Part shown: positions 18,661 through 27,072 of the stretch, piece after piece
How positions within the stretch are numbered: the stretch's first letter is position 1
How the letters are laid out: each line of letters opens with the position of its first letter
Assembly: GCF_900106975.1 (NCBI RefSeq)
Contig: NZ_FNNU01000001.1
Location: forward strand, 1-64,000
DNA: 64,000 nucleotides
Source: Pseudomonas kuykendallii
GTDB taxonomy: Bacteria > Pseudomonadota > Gammaproteobacteria > Pseudomonadales > Pseudomonadaceae
Direction of reading: 5' to 3'
Made by a program: the position numbers and the translations under genes
The notes under the pieces: generated by a model
The model's input: the letters and a program-made list of their open reading frames with translations, nothing else
What the model was told of the DNA's origin: nothing
Databases searched by the model: none

Positions 18661-18734
18661 ACGTAGGGTGGGCTTCAGCCCACACGACGCACCGATGCAT
18701 GGGGGGCGATGGTGGGCTGAAGCCCACCCTACGT
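18661..18734. repeat. Perfect 23-bp inverted repeat between convergent genes
   Basis: Arms 18661-18683 and 18712-18734 are exact reverse complements (ACGTAGGGTGGGCTTCAG... outward). They flank a 28-nt loop, and each arm has a near-palindromic core GTGGGCTTCAGCCCAC. It fits the pattern of short dispersed intergenic palindromes (REP/MITE-like). No T-run follows, so any termination role for Rieske or DAHP synthase transcripts is speculative. Confidence 0.85.
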
Positions 18735-18756
18735 GCAATTCACCCCTACCCGTCGA

Positions 18757-19848
18757 TCAACGCCGTCCCAGGCGCTGCGCCGCTTCGCGCAGCACCCGCT
18801 CGGTGCCGTCCCAGCCCAGGCAGCCATCGGTGATCGAGACGCCGTAGCGCAGTTCGCAACCCAGCGACTGGCTGCCGTCGAACAGGTGGCTTTCCAGCAT
18901 GACCCCACACAGCGAGTCATCGCCGGCCAGGCGCTGGTCGATCACGGCGCGCAGCACCTCGGGCTGGCGCAGCGGGTCCTTGCCGCTGTTGGCGTGGCTG
19001 CAATCGACCATGATCCGCGCGGCGATACCCTGGCGATGCAGGTCGGCACGGGCGCTGGCGACGCTGGCGGCATCGTAGTTCGGTCCGCGATGGCCGCCGC
19101 GCAAGACCAGATGGGTATCCGGGTTGCCCTGGGTGTGCACGATGGCCGGGCGGCCCTGGCCGTCGACGCCGAAATGCTGGTGCGCGTGGCCCGCCGAGCG
19201 CATGGCGTCGCAGGCGATGCCGAGGCTGCCATCGGTGCCGTTCTTGAAGCCAACCGGCAGATCCAGGCCGCTGACCAGTTCGCGGTGGACCTGGGATTCA
19301 CTGGTCCGCGCCCCGATCGCCGCCCAGCCGAGCAGGTCGTCGAAGTAGCCGGCGAGCAGCGGCTGCAACAGTTCATTGGCCAGCGGCAAGCCCATCTCCG
19401 CGAGCCGCAGCATCAGCCCGCGCGAGCGTTCCAGCCCGGCGTGCATGTCGCCGCTGCCATCCAGGTGCGGGTCGTAGACCAGGCCTTTCCAGCCGACAGT
19501 GGTGCGCGGCTTCTCGACGTAGGCGCGCATCACCAGCAGCAGCTGCGGAGCGACCTCCTTGGCCAGTCCGGCGAGGCGCTCGGCGTAGTCGAGCACGGCC
19601 TTCTCGTCATGCAGCGAGCACGGGCCGACCACCACCAGCAGGCGCGGATCACGGCCATCGAGGACGGCACGGATGGCCTGGCGCTGTTGCTGGATCTGCT
19701 GGGCGAGGACGGGAGCGAGCGGCAGTCGCTCGCGCAGCTCCAGTGCGCTGGGCAGCGGCGAGGTGTGACGGCGGGGCTGGCTGGGGAAACTACGCAGTTC
19801 GGCGGTAGGCGGCGTGGCGAGGGTGGCGGCGGAAACGGCGGATGACAT
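18757..19848 (-). CDS. 3-deoxy-7-phosphoheptulonate (DAHP) synthase, class I
   Basis: First step of the shikimate pathway: phosphoenolpyruvate plus erythrose-4-phosphate. The 363-residue protein has the class I signature LVVVGPCSLHD, the PEP-binding KPRTTVGWKG, and the metal-binding Cys of VGPCS with a later His/Glu/Asp set (MVDCSHANSGKD). It belongs to the AroF/AroG/AroH type. Feedback specificity cannot be read directly, but the preceding leader peptide is rich in Phe, Tyr and Trp. A ribosome site AAGGAG lies 7 nt before the ATG. Confidence 0.93.
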   Translation of the reverse strand: MSSAVSAATLATPPTAELRSFPSQPRRHTSPLPSALELRERLPLAPVLAQQIQQQRQAIRAVLDGRDPRLLVVVGPCSLHDEKAVLDYAERLAGLAKEVAPQLLLVMRAYVEKPRTTVGWKGLVYDPHLDGSGDMHAGLERSRGLMLRLAEMGLPLANELLQPLLAGYFDDLLGWAAIGARTSESQVHRELVSGLDLPVGFKNGTDGSLGIACDAMRSAGHAHQHFGVDGQGRPAIVHTQGNPDTHLVLRGGHRGPNYDAASVASARADLHRQGIAARIMVDCSHANSGKDPLRQPEVLRAVIDQRLAGDDSLCGVMLESHLFDGSQSLGCELRYGVSITDGCLGWDGTERVLREAAQRLGRR

Positions 19849-19893
19849 GGACGGGCTCCTTGGCCGGCGCGGGCATTGGCCGCGCGCGGCGCG

Positions 19894-19992
19894 CTATCGT
19901 GTGGTTGTTCGTTCGAGGGGAATGGCGGTGGCGAAGCGGGTAAATCGCCAGGCGTAGCGGGAGTCGTCGAAGGAGCGGCGGTAGGTGGTCAT
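19894..19992 (-). CDS. 32-aa small ORF between attenuator and DAHP synthase
   Basis: An ATG frame preceded by CGAGG 8 nt upstream and encoding 32 residues, including SRYAWRFTRF with two Phe, one Tyr and one Trp. It lies downstream of the intrinsic terminator and ends 45 nt before the DAHP synthase ATG. It may be a second leader/uORF or a small protein; not recognised. Confidence 0.45.
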   Translation of the reverse strand: MTTYRRSFDDSRYAWRFTRFATAIPLERTTTR

Positions 19993-20023
19993 GGGTTGAT
20001 CCTCGGGTTGAAAAAACGTTGGG

Positions 20024-20065
20024 CTGAAAAAACGAAACCCCCGGTCGGGTTACCGACCGGGGGTT
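20024..20065 (-). terminator. Attenuator terminator upstream of DAHP synthase
   Basis: A perfect 13-bp stem (20036-20048 with 20053-20065, AACCCCCGGTCGG side) with a 4-nt loop, followed on the minus strand by GTTTCGTTTTTTC. It stands between the aromatic leader peptide and the structural gene, the position of a transcription attenuator. A weaker upstream hairpin (GGCGCCCG ... CGGGTCGCC) could serve as pause stem. Confidence 0.85.
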
Positions 20066-20114
20066 CTGAGAACTCTGTGGTGGCGACCCGTCTTGCCGGG
20101 CGCCTGGTGGGGTA

Positions 20115-20243
20115 TCAGGCGCGCGCGTGGCTAAACCAATACCCGTAAAAGAAGAAACGCACGGCAGCGCCGGTAGCCCGGACACGCGCGGTCGCACTGC
20201 GCTGGGCAGCGGAACGAACGAGGGGGTTGGCGGCGTTGTGCAT
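20115..20243 (-). CDS. Aromatic leader peptide of the DAHP synthase gene (42 aa)
   Basis: ATG at 20243 with GGAG 8 nt upstream. The 42-residue product is unremarkable (Ala/Arg-rich) until residues 30-37, which read FFFYGYWF, then stops five codons later. The terminator hairpin begins about 50 nt beyond. A run of codons for all three aromatic end products just ahead of a terminator is the hallmark of ribosome-mediated attenuation, as in the phe and trp leaders. The assignment rests on this architecture, not on homology. Confidence 0.75.
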   Translation of the reverse strand: MHNAANPLVRSAAQRSATARVRATGAAVRFFFYGYWFSHARA

Positions 20244-20306
20244 GGTTGTCTCCGTTGAATGTGAGCCACGTTACTGCATCGCCCGGCGTCGATCAATCGC
20301 CTGTGG

Positions 20307-22757
20307 CTATGGCGGTGATCGATCCGGCGCGCCGTCGTAGTCCGGGAAGATCGCCTTGCGGATGATCGCGTGCACGCCGAGGTTGCCGTCCACCACCTGG
20401 GTGACGCCAAAATCCACCGCCACCGAAATCAGCGAGATTGCCTCGTCCTCGGTCAGTCCGTGGGCCTTCATCAGGTAGTGGCGGGTCTTGCGGAAGGCGT
20501 CGCGCATCGCCGCTTCCATCGAGGACTCCTTGTACACCTGGGTCTGCGCGTTCGGCCCCAGCTCGGCCTGGTAGTTGGCGAAACTCAGCCCCTGCAGCAC
20601 CCACTCCTCGGCGGTTTCGAGGAACGGGTAGCTGAGCTCGGCGAGGAAGCTGCCGGCCATCTGCACCTTCTTGTGCAGCACCAGCTGGAAGACGCCGGTG
20701 AGCGAGCACTCGATGGCGGTGCCGCACAGCTCGGAGTCGCCCTGCGAGGCGTGCGGATCGCCCACCGAGAACAGCGCGCCGTCCACCGACACCGGCAGGA
20801 ATACCTTGGCGCCCTTGCCGGCCCGCCAGTTGTCGAGGTTGCCGCCGAAGTAGCTGGGCGGGATCGAGTCCACCGGGCCGAACTCCTTCGGCGCCACCGC
20901 CAGCACCCCGAAATGCGGGCGCACCGGCACCACCGCCTTGGCCAGCACGCCGTACTGCCGCTCGATGGTGGCCGGGTCGACCGGCACGCCGGGATAGTCG
21001 ATGGTGGCGTGGCGCACGCCGAACGGGTCGGTCTGCGGCGTCCAGCGGAAGTTGTAGAGCGCCTTGGCGTGCGGCGGATGGGTGCGCGCGTCGATCTCGT
21101 AGACGGTCACCACCTCGCGCTTCTTCGGCTCGGTGAGCAGGTCGTCGTAGTGGAAGCCCCACCAGGCCGCCGCGTTGCTGCCGAAGCTGCGGCCCTGGTG
21201 CTGCGGATGGCGACTGGGCCGCGGCAGGATGTCGAGGATGCGGATCTCCAGCACGTCGCCCGGCTCGGCACCGCGCACGTGGACCGGCCCGGTGCAGATG
21301 TGCACGCCGAAGCCTTCGCCGGCGCCGCGGCCGAGAATGGAGGCGTCCATCGGGCCGGCGCCGCGGCGCTCGACGTTCTTCTTCTCGGCGCTCCAGTGGA
21401 ACACGCTCTCGGCGCCGGGATCGCCTTCGATCATTCGCTCGCAGTCGTCCGAAGCGTGCTGGGTCAGCGTCTCGATGGTCAGGATGTCGCCGGAATTCAC
21501 CGTCAGCACCGGCGCGATGGAGCGGCTGAAATAGCCCCAGTGCACGGTCTTCTCCGAGACCGGGATGTAGTAGTGGTTGGGCAACGCCTCGCCGGCGGGA
21601 CCTCCCGGCGAATCCTTCTCCGCCACCGCCGCCGCGCGTTTCGGCGCCAGCGCCAGGCTCAGTGCGTAGCGCGCATGGTCGTCGAGCACGCCCTGGAACG
21701 CACGGCGCTGGCGCTCGCCGGGATCGTCGCCGGGACGCGGCGGCGCCAGGTTCAGCCGCTGGCTTTGCGGTGGACGACCGCGCTGCAGCGTCTCGTGCGG
21801 ATTCTTCGGCGGCTCGGCGCGGTAGGCACGCGGCGACAGGCCGAACTGCGCGGAGAAGGCGCGGCTGAAGTTCGCCGCATCGCCGAAGCCCCAGCGAAAG
21901 CACAGCTCGGAAATGCTGAAGTGCGCCAGCCCCGGGTTGGCCAGGTCGAGCCGGCATCGCTCCAGGCGGCGGTTGCGCAGGTATTCGCCGAAGGTGGTCG
22001 CGCCAGTCTTGAACAGCTTCTGCAGGTAACGCACGGAAAGCCCTTCCAGGCGGGCGACATCCTCGACCTGCAGCTCGGCGTCGCCGAGGCGCGCCTCGAT
22101 GCTACGGCAGACGCGGCGCAAGTGGGCCAGTTGCACGGAGGTGGAATCCTCCGGCTGGCTGCGCTCACGGTACGACAGGCAGGCCACCAAAAGCTCGGTG
22201 AGCGTCGCCTCCAGCGGCGGCAGCTGGTCGCGGTCCAGATGCGCCAGCTCGTCGGCGATCGACTGGATCAGGTTCAGGCACACCGCGCCGACACCGTTGC
22301 GGGTGGCGATGCGGTTGAGTTCCTGGCTGCCGGTACGCACCAGCCGGAGGATGAAGCTGGCCGATTCGAGCTTGACCAGCAGCGCGCGGAAATCGCTGTC
22401 CAGCTCGATACGCCAGGCCTGCGCCGGGTCGAACAGGACGATGTCGCCCGTGCCGATGGCGACGCGCTGGCCGCCCTCCTCCAGCGCTCCGCTGCCGCTG
22501 AGCAGGGCCAGCACCAGCACGGTGCTGCCCTGGCACAGGCGCGCGTTGTCGGGGTGCGGGCTGAGCACCTGCGGCGAGGCGCTGACCTGCAGGAATACCG
22601 AATCCAGCGCCGAACTGCACAGCGCGACATGGCCGTCGGCCGGCTGGCCGGCGAGGCTGCTGGCCAGGCGCACGCGCTGGAACACCTCGTCCCAGGCGGA
22701 CTGGCGCAGCTCCTCGGGGAAGGCGCTGCTGGAAAAACGGCGCAAGTCGTTGAGCAT
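20307..22757 (-). CDS. AraC-family regulator fused to acetamidase/formamidase
   Basis: One uninterrupted 816-residue frame. Residues 1-200 resemble AraC-binding-like sensor domains. Residues about 220-313 form a double HTH of AraC type (VEDVARLEGLSVRYLQKLFK ... CFRWGFGDAANFSRAFSAQFG). Residues about 394-816 are an FmdA/AmdA amidase (NHYYIPVSEKTVHWGYFSR; GDPHASQGDSELCGTAIEC) close to the next gene's product. The 80-residue linker contains RRAFQGVLDDHARYALSLA, which looks like a decayed Tat signal compared with RRSFLRD in the paralogue. ATG at 22757 chosen (MLNDLRRFSS); an in-frame start at 22832 is less likely. Probably cytoplasmic. Likely substrates are short amides such as formamide, unproven. 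Confidence 0.88.
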   Translation of the reverse strand: MLNDLRRFSSSAFPEELRQSAWDEVFQRVRLASSLAGQPADGHVALCSSALDSVFLQVSASPQVLSPHPDNARLCQGSTVLVLALLSGSGALEEGGQRVAIGTGDIVLFDPAQAWRIELDSDFRALLVKLESASFILRLVRTGSQELNRIATRNGVGAVCLNLIQSIADELAHLDRDQLPPLEATLTELLVACLSYRERSQPEDSTSVQLAHLRRVCRSIEARLGDAELQVEDVARLEGLSVRYLQKLFKTGATTFGEYLRNRRLERCRLDLANPGLAHFSISELCFRWGFGDAANFSRAFSAQFGLSPRAYRAEPPKNPHETLQRGRPPQSQRLNLAPPRPGDDPGERQRRAFQGVLDDHARYALSLALAPKRAAAVAEKDSPGGPAGEALPNHYYIPVSEKTVHWGYFSRSIAPVLTVNSGDILTIETLTQHASDDCERMIEGDPGAESVFHWSAEKKNVERRGAGPMDASILGRGAGEGFGVHICTGPVHVRGAEPGDVLEIRILDILPRPSRHPQHQGRSFGSNAAAWWGFHYDDLLTEPKKREVVTVYEIDARTHPPHAKALYNFRWTPQTDPFGVRHATIDYPGVPVDPATIERQYGVLAKAVVPVRPHFGVLAVAPKEFGPVDSIPPSYFGGNLDNWRAGKGAKVFLPVSVDGALFSVGDPHASQGDSELCGTAIECSLTGVFQLVLHKKVQMAGSFLAELSYPFLETAEEWVLQGLSFANYQAELGPNAQTQVYKESSMEAAMRDAFRKTRHYLMKAHGLTEDEAISLISVAVDFGVTQVVDGNLGVHAIIRKAIFPDYDGAPDRSPP

Positions 22758-22860
22758 CGCTATCCCGTGCAGAAGAAAGAAGTCTGGCCAGTGTACCCAC
22801 CGCGTCGCGACACCGGCCGAAGCGACCGGCATTGCGAAGCGAGGGTCATGCCAGGGCGGT

Positions 22861-24318
22861 TCAGCCCTCGCGGGCGGGGAAGATGCTCTTCTTGATTACC
22901 GCGTGCACGCCCCAGTTGCCGTCCACCACCTGGGTGATGCCGAAGTCCACCGCCACCGACATCAGCGAGATCGCCTCGTCCTCGTCCAGGCGCTGGGTGG
23001 TCATCAGGAAGTGCCGCATCTTGTGGTACGCATCGCGCAGCGCCAGGTCCACCGAGGACTTGGAGTAGATCGACTGCTGCGCACCAGCGCCCAGCTCGGC
23101 CAGGTAGTTGGCGAAGCTGAAGCCGTGCAGCACCCAGTCGTCCTGGGTTTCCAGCAGCGGGTAGTTGAGTTCCGCCAGCGGCGTGCCGGGCAGTTCGGCC
23201 TTCTTGTGCAGGACGAACTGGAAGGTGCCGGTCAGGGAGCACTCGATGGCCGTGCCGCACAGCTCGGAGTCGCCCTGAGAGGCGTGCGGGTCGCCCACGG
23301 AAAACATCGCGCCGGCCACCGCCACCGGGAAATACAGGGTCGCACCCTTGCCGATGCGCCAGTTGTCGATGTTGCCGCCGGTGTAGCTGGGCGGGATCGA
23401 GGTGACCATGTCGGCCTCGGCCGGGGCCACGCCGATGGTGCCGAAGTGCGGGCGGATGGGGACGCGGATGTTCTTCAGCACGTTCTCGTTCTTCCTGATC
23501 GTGCTGTGGTTCACCGGAATGCCGGGGTAGTCGATGGTCGGGTGGACCACGCCGAACGGGTCGGTCTGCGGCGTCCAGCGGTAGTTGTAGACCGCGCGCG
23601 CCCAGTTGCGCTCGCCGGTGGCGTCGATCTCGTAGAGGGTCACCACCTCGCGCTTCTTCGGTTCGCTGAGCAAGTCGCCGTAATGGAACCCCCAGTTGGC
23701 GGCGGCGTTGCTGCCGAACGACTTGCCCTTGAACGCCGGGTTGGCGCTGGGCCGCGGCGCCACGTCGACGATCCGCACTTCGAGGATGTCGCCCGGTTCG
23801 GCGCCCTTGATGAACACCGGCCCGGTGCAGATGTGCACGCCCTCGCCGCCGCCGGCGCCGATCTTCGCGTCCATCGGCCCGGCACCGCGGCGGTTCACGC
23901 CTTTGCGCTTGGCGTCCCAGTAGAAGACGCTTTCCGCGCCCGGATCGCCCTTGACCATGCGCTCGGCATCGTCGTTGGAATGGTGGGTCAGGGTCTCGAT
24001 GGTCACGTAGTCGCCGGTTTCGATCTCCACCACCGGCTTGGCCGACTTGCTGAAGTAGCCCCAGAGCACGGTCTCCGCGCTGGCCGGAATATAGTAGTGG
24101 CTGGTCGGGCCGTTGCCTGGCTTGGCGCTGGCGCTCGCCGCCATCGCACTGGGCGACAGGGATACGCCCAGAGCGCCGAGCGTCGCCGCACCGCCGCCGA
24201 CCACCATGGCGTCACGCAGGAAGCTGCGCCGCGCGGCGTGGAATTCACCCTTGATGTCTTTTTCGTTCTCGGCGGTAACGCCGTGCATGCAACCCGGACT
24301 GCAAACGTGATCGTCCAT
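22861..24318 (-). CDS. Tat-exported acetamidase/formamidase
   Basis: A 485-residue FmdA/AmdA-family amidase, hydrolysing short-chain amides to ammonia and the acid. A twin-arginine signal (RRSFLRDAMVVGGGAATLGALGVSLSPSAMAAS, about residues 31-63) predicts export of the folded enzyme. The catalytic domain keeps the conserved GDPHASQGDSELCGTAIEC. The pre-RR region is long and contains CSPGC. It lies 103 bp upstream of, and probably in the same transcript as, the AraC-amidase fusion. The ATG at 24318 follows AAGGGGG. Confidence 0.9.
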   Translation of the reverse strand: MDDHVCSPGCMHGVTAENEKDIKGEFHAARRSFLRDAMVVGGGAATLGALGVSLSPSAMAASASAKPGNGPTSHYYIPASAETVLWGYFSKSAKPVVEIETGDYVTIETLTHHSNDDAERMVKGDPGAESVFYWDAKRKGVNRRGAGPMDAKIGAGGGEGVHICTGPVFIKGAEPGDILEVRIVDVAPRPSANPAFKGKSFGSNAAANWGFHYGDLLSEPKKREVVTLYEIDATGERNWARAVYNYRWTPQTDPFGVVHPTIDYPGIPVNHSTIRKNENVLKNIRVPIRPHFGTIGVAPAEADMVTSIPPSYTGGNIDNWRIGKGATLYFPVAVAGAMFSVGDPHASQGDSELCGTAIECSLTGTFQFVLHKKAELPGTPLAELNYPLLETQDDWVLHGFSFANYLAELGAGAQQSIYSKSSVDLALRDAYHKMRHFLMTTQRLDEDEAISLMSVAVDFGITQVVDGNWGVHAVIKKSIFPAREG

Positions 24319-24435
24319 AGGAACCCCCTTGGTCAGCGCGAAAGGCGCCGGCACCTGGCGGGCCGGCGTGTCGATTATTCGCGGGGGTGGCGGCAAAGTG
24401 CTTGTCGGGCGCCGCACAAATCCTTGTCGCCGGCG

Positions 24436-25146
24436 CTAATCCAGCAGCACCGGCAACCGTCGGTCGATGAACAGGCCGTCGAGCGTCACCTGCGCGCCGT
24501 AGGCGAGGATTTCCACGCCGGCCGCGTGGGCGTCCTGCAGCGCCGCGGCGTAGAGCGGGTCGATTTCCCGCGCCGGGCGCACCGCCTCGACCCCGGAGAG
24601 GTTGACGCAGTACAGCTGCACCGCGCGAACCCCGGCCCGCGCCAGCGCCGCCAGCTCGCGCAGGTGACGCGCGCCGCGCAGGGTCTGCGCATCGGGGAAG
24701 GCGGCCACCGGGCTGTCGTCGAAACCGAGGGTGACGCTTTTGACTTCGACGAACGCCGGGCCGCTGGCGAACTCCAGGCGGAAATCGATGCGGCTGTTCT
24801 CCACGCCGTAGGGCACTTCGCGCTTGAGCGCCTCGAAACCGGCCAGCTCGGCGATGCGGCCGGCACGCAGCGCCTCTTCGATCAGCGGGTTGGCCCGCGC
24901 GGTGTTCACGCAGGCCAGCCGGCCCTGCGGGGTTTCCACCAGCTCCCAGGTGCCCGGCAGCTTACGCTTGGGGTCGCTGGAACGCTGGAACCACACGCGT
25001 CCGCCGGGCGCCATGCAATTGAGCATCGAACCGGTGTTCGGGCAGTGGATGCACAGTTCCTCGCCGCCGGCAGTGACCACGTCGGCGAGGAATCGCTTAT
25101 AGCGGCGCACCAGCAGCGCCTCTTCGAGGGGAGCGGCGAAGCGCAT
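24436..25146 (-). CDS. sfsA: Sugar fermentation stimulation protein homologue
   Basis: A 236-residue SfsA protein: [28 protein letters not shown] near the N-terminus and a nuclease-fold-like [21 protein letters not shown]. coli SfsA is a DNA-binding protein implicated in maltose gene expression; its exact role is unclear. The ATG overlaps the aminotransferase stop by 1 nt. As in E. coli, sfsA sits near dksA. Confidence 0.92.
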   Translation of the reverse strand: MRFAAPLEEALLVRRYKRFLADVVTAGGEELCIHCPNTGSMLNCMAPGGRVWFQRSSDPKRKLPGTWELVETPQGRLACVNTARANPLIEEALRAGRIAELAGFEALKREVPYGVENSRIDFRLEFASGPAFVEVKSVTLGFDDSPVAAFPDAQTLRGARHLRELAALARAGVRAVQLYCVNLSGVEAVRPAREIDPLYAAALQDAHAAGVEILAYGAQVTLDGLFIDRRLPVLLD

Positions 25147-26318
25147 CAGCCCTGCCAGCTCTTCAGCCCTCGGGCGATGCGCTCGACGGCTTCCTGCAGG
25201 CGCGGCAGGCTCTGGGTGTAGGCGAAGCGCACGTGCTGGGTGGCCAGATGGCGGCCGAAATCCAGGCCCGGCGTGATGGCGACGAACTCGGTTTCGATCA
25301 TGTGCTGGCAGAACGCGAAGGCGTCGCCGCCGAACGCGGAAATATCCGCATATAGATAGAAGGCCCCTTCCGGCTCCACGGCGATGCGGAAACCCAGCTC
25401 GCGCAACGCGGGCAGGAGAAAGTCGCGGCGCCGGCCGAATTCGGCGCGACGCTCCTCGAGAATCTCCAGCGTGGCCGGCTCGAAACAGGCCAGCGCGGCG
25501 TGCTGGGCCATCGACGGCGCGCTGATGTACAGGTTCTGCGCCAGCTTCTCCAGGTCGGCGACCGCCGCCGGGGGCGCCACCAGCCAGCCGAGCCGCCAGC
25601 CGGTCATTCCGAAATACTTGGAGAAACTGTTCAGCACGAACGCCTGATCGTCGACTTCCAGCACGCTGGCGGCGTCGGTACCGTAGGTCAGCCCGTGGTA
25701 GATCTCGTCCACCACCAGATGCCCGCCACGCGCCTTCAGGGCGGAGGACAGCGAGGCCAGTTCATCGCGCTGCAACAGGGTGCCGGTAGGGTTGGCCGGA
25801 GACGCGACCAGCGCGCCGACGCTGTCGCCGTCCCAGTGGCGCTCGACCAGATCGGCGGTCAGCTGGTAGCGGGTGTCCGCGCCGACCGGGACCAGTTGCG
25901 CGGCGCCTTCCACCAGGCGCAGGAAGTGCCGGTTGCACGGATAACCGGGGTCGGCCAGCAACCAGTGCTTGCCCGGATCGACCAGCAGGCTGGCCGCCAG
26001 CAGCAAGGCGCCGGAACCGCCGGGAGTAATCAGGATGCGTTCGGGGTCAATGCTTAACCCGTAGCGCCGCGCGTAGAAGCCGGCGATGGCCTGGCGCAGC
26101 GGCGGCAGGCCGCGCGCCGCGGTGTAGCGGGTATGTCCCGCCGCCAGCGCAGCCTGCCCGGCGGCAATGATCGGCGCGGCGGTGGAGAAATCCGGCTCGC
26201 CGATTTCCAGGTGGATCACGTCATGGCCTTCACCCTGCAATTGATTGGCGCGGGCCAGCAGGGCCATGACGTGAAACGGTTCGATAGCGCGACTACGTGC
26301 GCTGTAGGACGGGGCCAT
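25146..26318 (-). CDS. Pyridoxal-phosphate-dependent class I/II aminotransferase
   Basis: A 390-residue fold-type I aminotransferase. The PLP lysine lies in [18 protein letters not shown], with ASPANPTG for substrate/PLP contacts and [14 protein letters not shown] for phosphate binding. It belongs to the aspartate/alanine transaminase-like group (PA4722 relative); substrate not determinable. Coupled with sfsA by 1-nt overlap and divergent from dksA. Confidence 0.88.
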   Translation of the reverse strand: MAPSYSARSRAIEPFHVMALLARANQLQGEGHDVIHLEIGEPDFSTAAPIIAAGQAALAAGHTRYTAARGLPPLRQAIAGFYARRYGLSIDPERILITPGGSGALLLAASLLVDPGKHWLLADPGYPCNRHFLRLVEGAAQLVPVGADTRYQLTADLVERHWDGDSVGALVASPANPTGTLLQRDELASLSSALKARGGHLVVDEIYHGLTYGTDAASVLEVDDQAFVLNSFSKYFGMTGWRLGWLVAPPAAVADLEKLAQNLYISAPSMAQHAALACFEPATLEILEERRAEFGRRRDFLLPALRELGFRIAVEPEGAFYLYADISAFGGDAFAFCQHMIETEFVAITPGLDFGRHLATQHVRFAYTQSLPRLQEAVERIARGLKSWQG

Positions 26319-26511
26319 TGGCCTTCCTTTATCAGGGCAAAAATGGTGATTCTAACCAAGGCTTCACCGAAGCGGCAGCATCCGGGAGTTTGGAGTAGCG
26401 CGCCCAGTTTTGATCTGGTAAGTTCGCCCGCTTGCAGACGCGGGGCCGGGTTGACCGGCGAAGGACATCTTCCTGCGCAGTGGACCAAAAAGAGTTGAGA
26501 GGCGGCCATCC

Positions 26512-26955
26512 ATGCCCACCAAAGCTAAAGAACAGAGCAGCCAGCTGAACCGTGGCTACGAGCCCTATCAGGAAACCAAGGGCGAGGAGTACATGAGCGA
26601 CAAGATGCGCGCTCACTTCACCGGCATCCTCAACAAGTGGAAAAAGGAGCTGATGGAAGAGGTCGACCGTACCGTGCATCACATGCAGGACGAAGCCGCC
26701 AACTTCCCCGATCCGGCCGACCGCGCCAGCCAGGAAGAAGAGTTCAGCCTGGAACTGCGTGCCCGTGACCGCGAGCGCAAGCTGATCAAGAAGATCGACG
26801 AGACGCTGCAGCTGATCGAAGACAACGACTACGGCTGGTGCGACTCCTGCGGCGTGGAAATCGGCATCCGCCGGCTCGAAGCCCGCCCCACCGCCACGCT
26901 CTGCATCGACTGCAAGACGCTGGCGGAAATCAAGGAAAAGCAGATCGGTTCATGA
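26512..26955 (+). CDS. dksA: RNA polymerase-binding transcription factor DksA
   Basis: A 147-residue protein that binds the RNA polymerase secondary channel and works with ppGpp. The coiled-coil has the acidic tip ([14 protein letters not shown]). A C4 zinc finger is complete (CDSCG ... CIDC), which marks classical DksA rather than the cysteine-poor DksA2. Preceded by a 190-bp gap shared with the divergent aminotransferase. Followed by a strong terminator. Confidence 0.95.
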   Translation: MPTKAKEQSSQLNRGYEPYQETKGEEYMSDKMRAHFTGILNKWKKELMEEVDRTVHHMQDEAANFPDPADRASQEEEFSLELRARDRERKLIKKIDETLQLIEDNDYGWCDSCGVEIGIRRLEARPTATLCIDCKTLAEIKEKQIGS

Positions 26956-26960
26956 TCTCG

Positions 26961-26990
26961 ACGGGGCGCCAAGGCGCCCCGTTTCGTTTC
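26961..26990 (+). terminator. Terminator of dksA
   Basis: ACGGGGCGCC/GGCGCCCCGT stem (26961-26982) followed by TTCGTTTC. Confidence 0.75.
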
Positions 26991-27072
26991 TGCCGTTTGC
27001 CCTTCGAGCAGGCGATTTGCGTCGAACCAGGCCGTCTGGCGCAATGCCGGGCAACGCATCGATAATCCGCCG

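Noticed and set aside
20370-22895. 841-codon open frame on the plus strand, opposite the AraC-amidase gene
   Set aside because: Product is His/Arg/Gly/Val-rich with no family motifs; it mirrors the codon pattern of the minus-strand gene, whose protein has two recognisable domains.
22099-25221. 1040-codon plus-strand frame across the amidases and sfsA
   Set aside because: Antisense to three real genes, low-complexity translation, no conserved motif. Long antisense frames are expected at this GC content.
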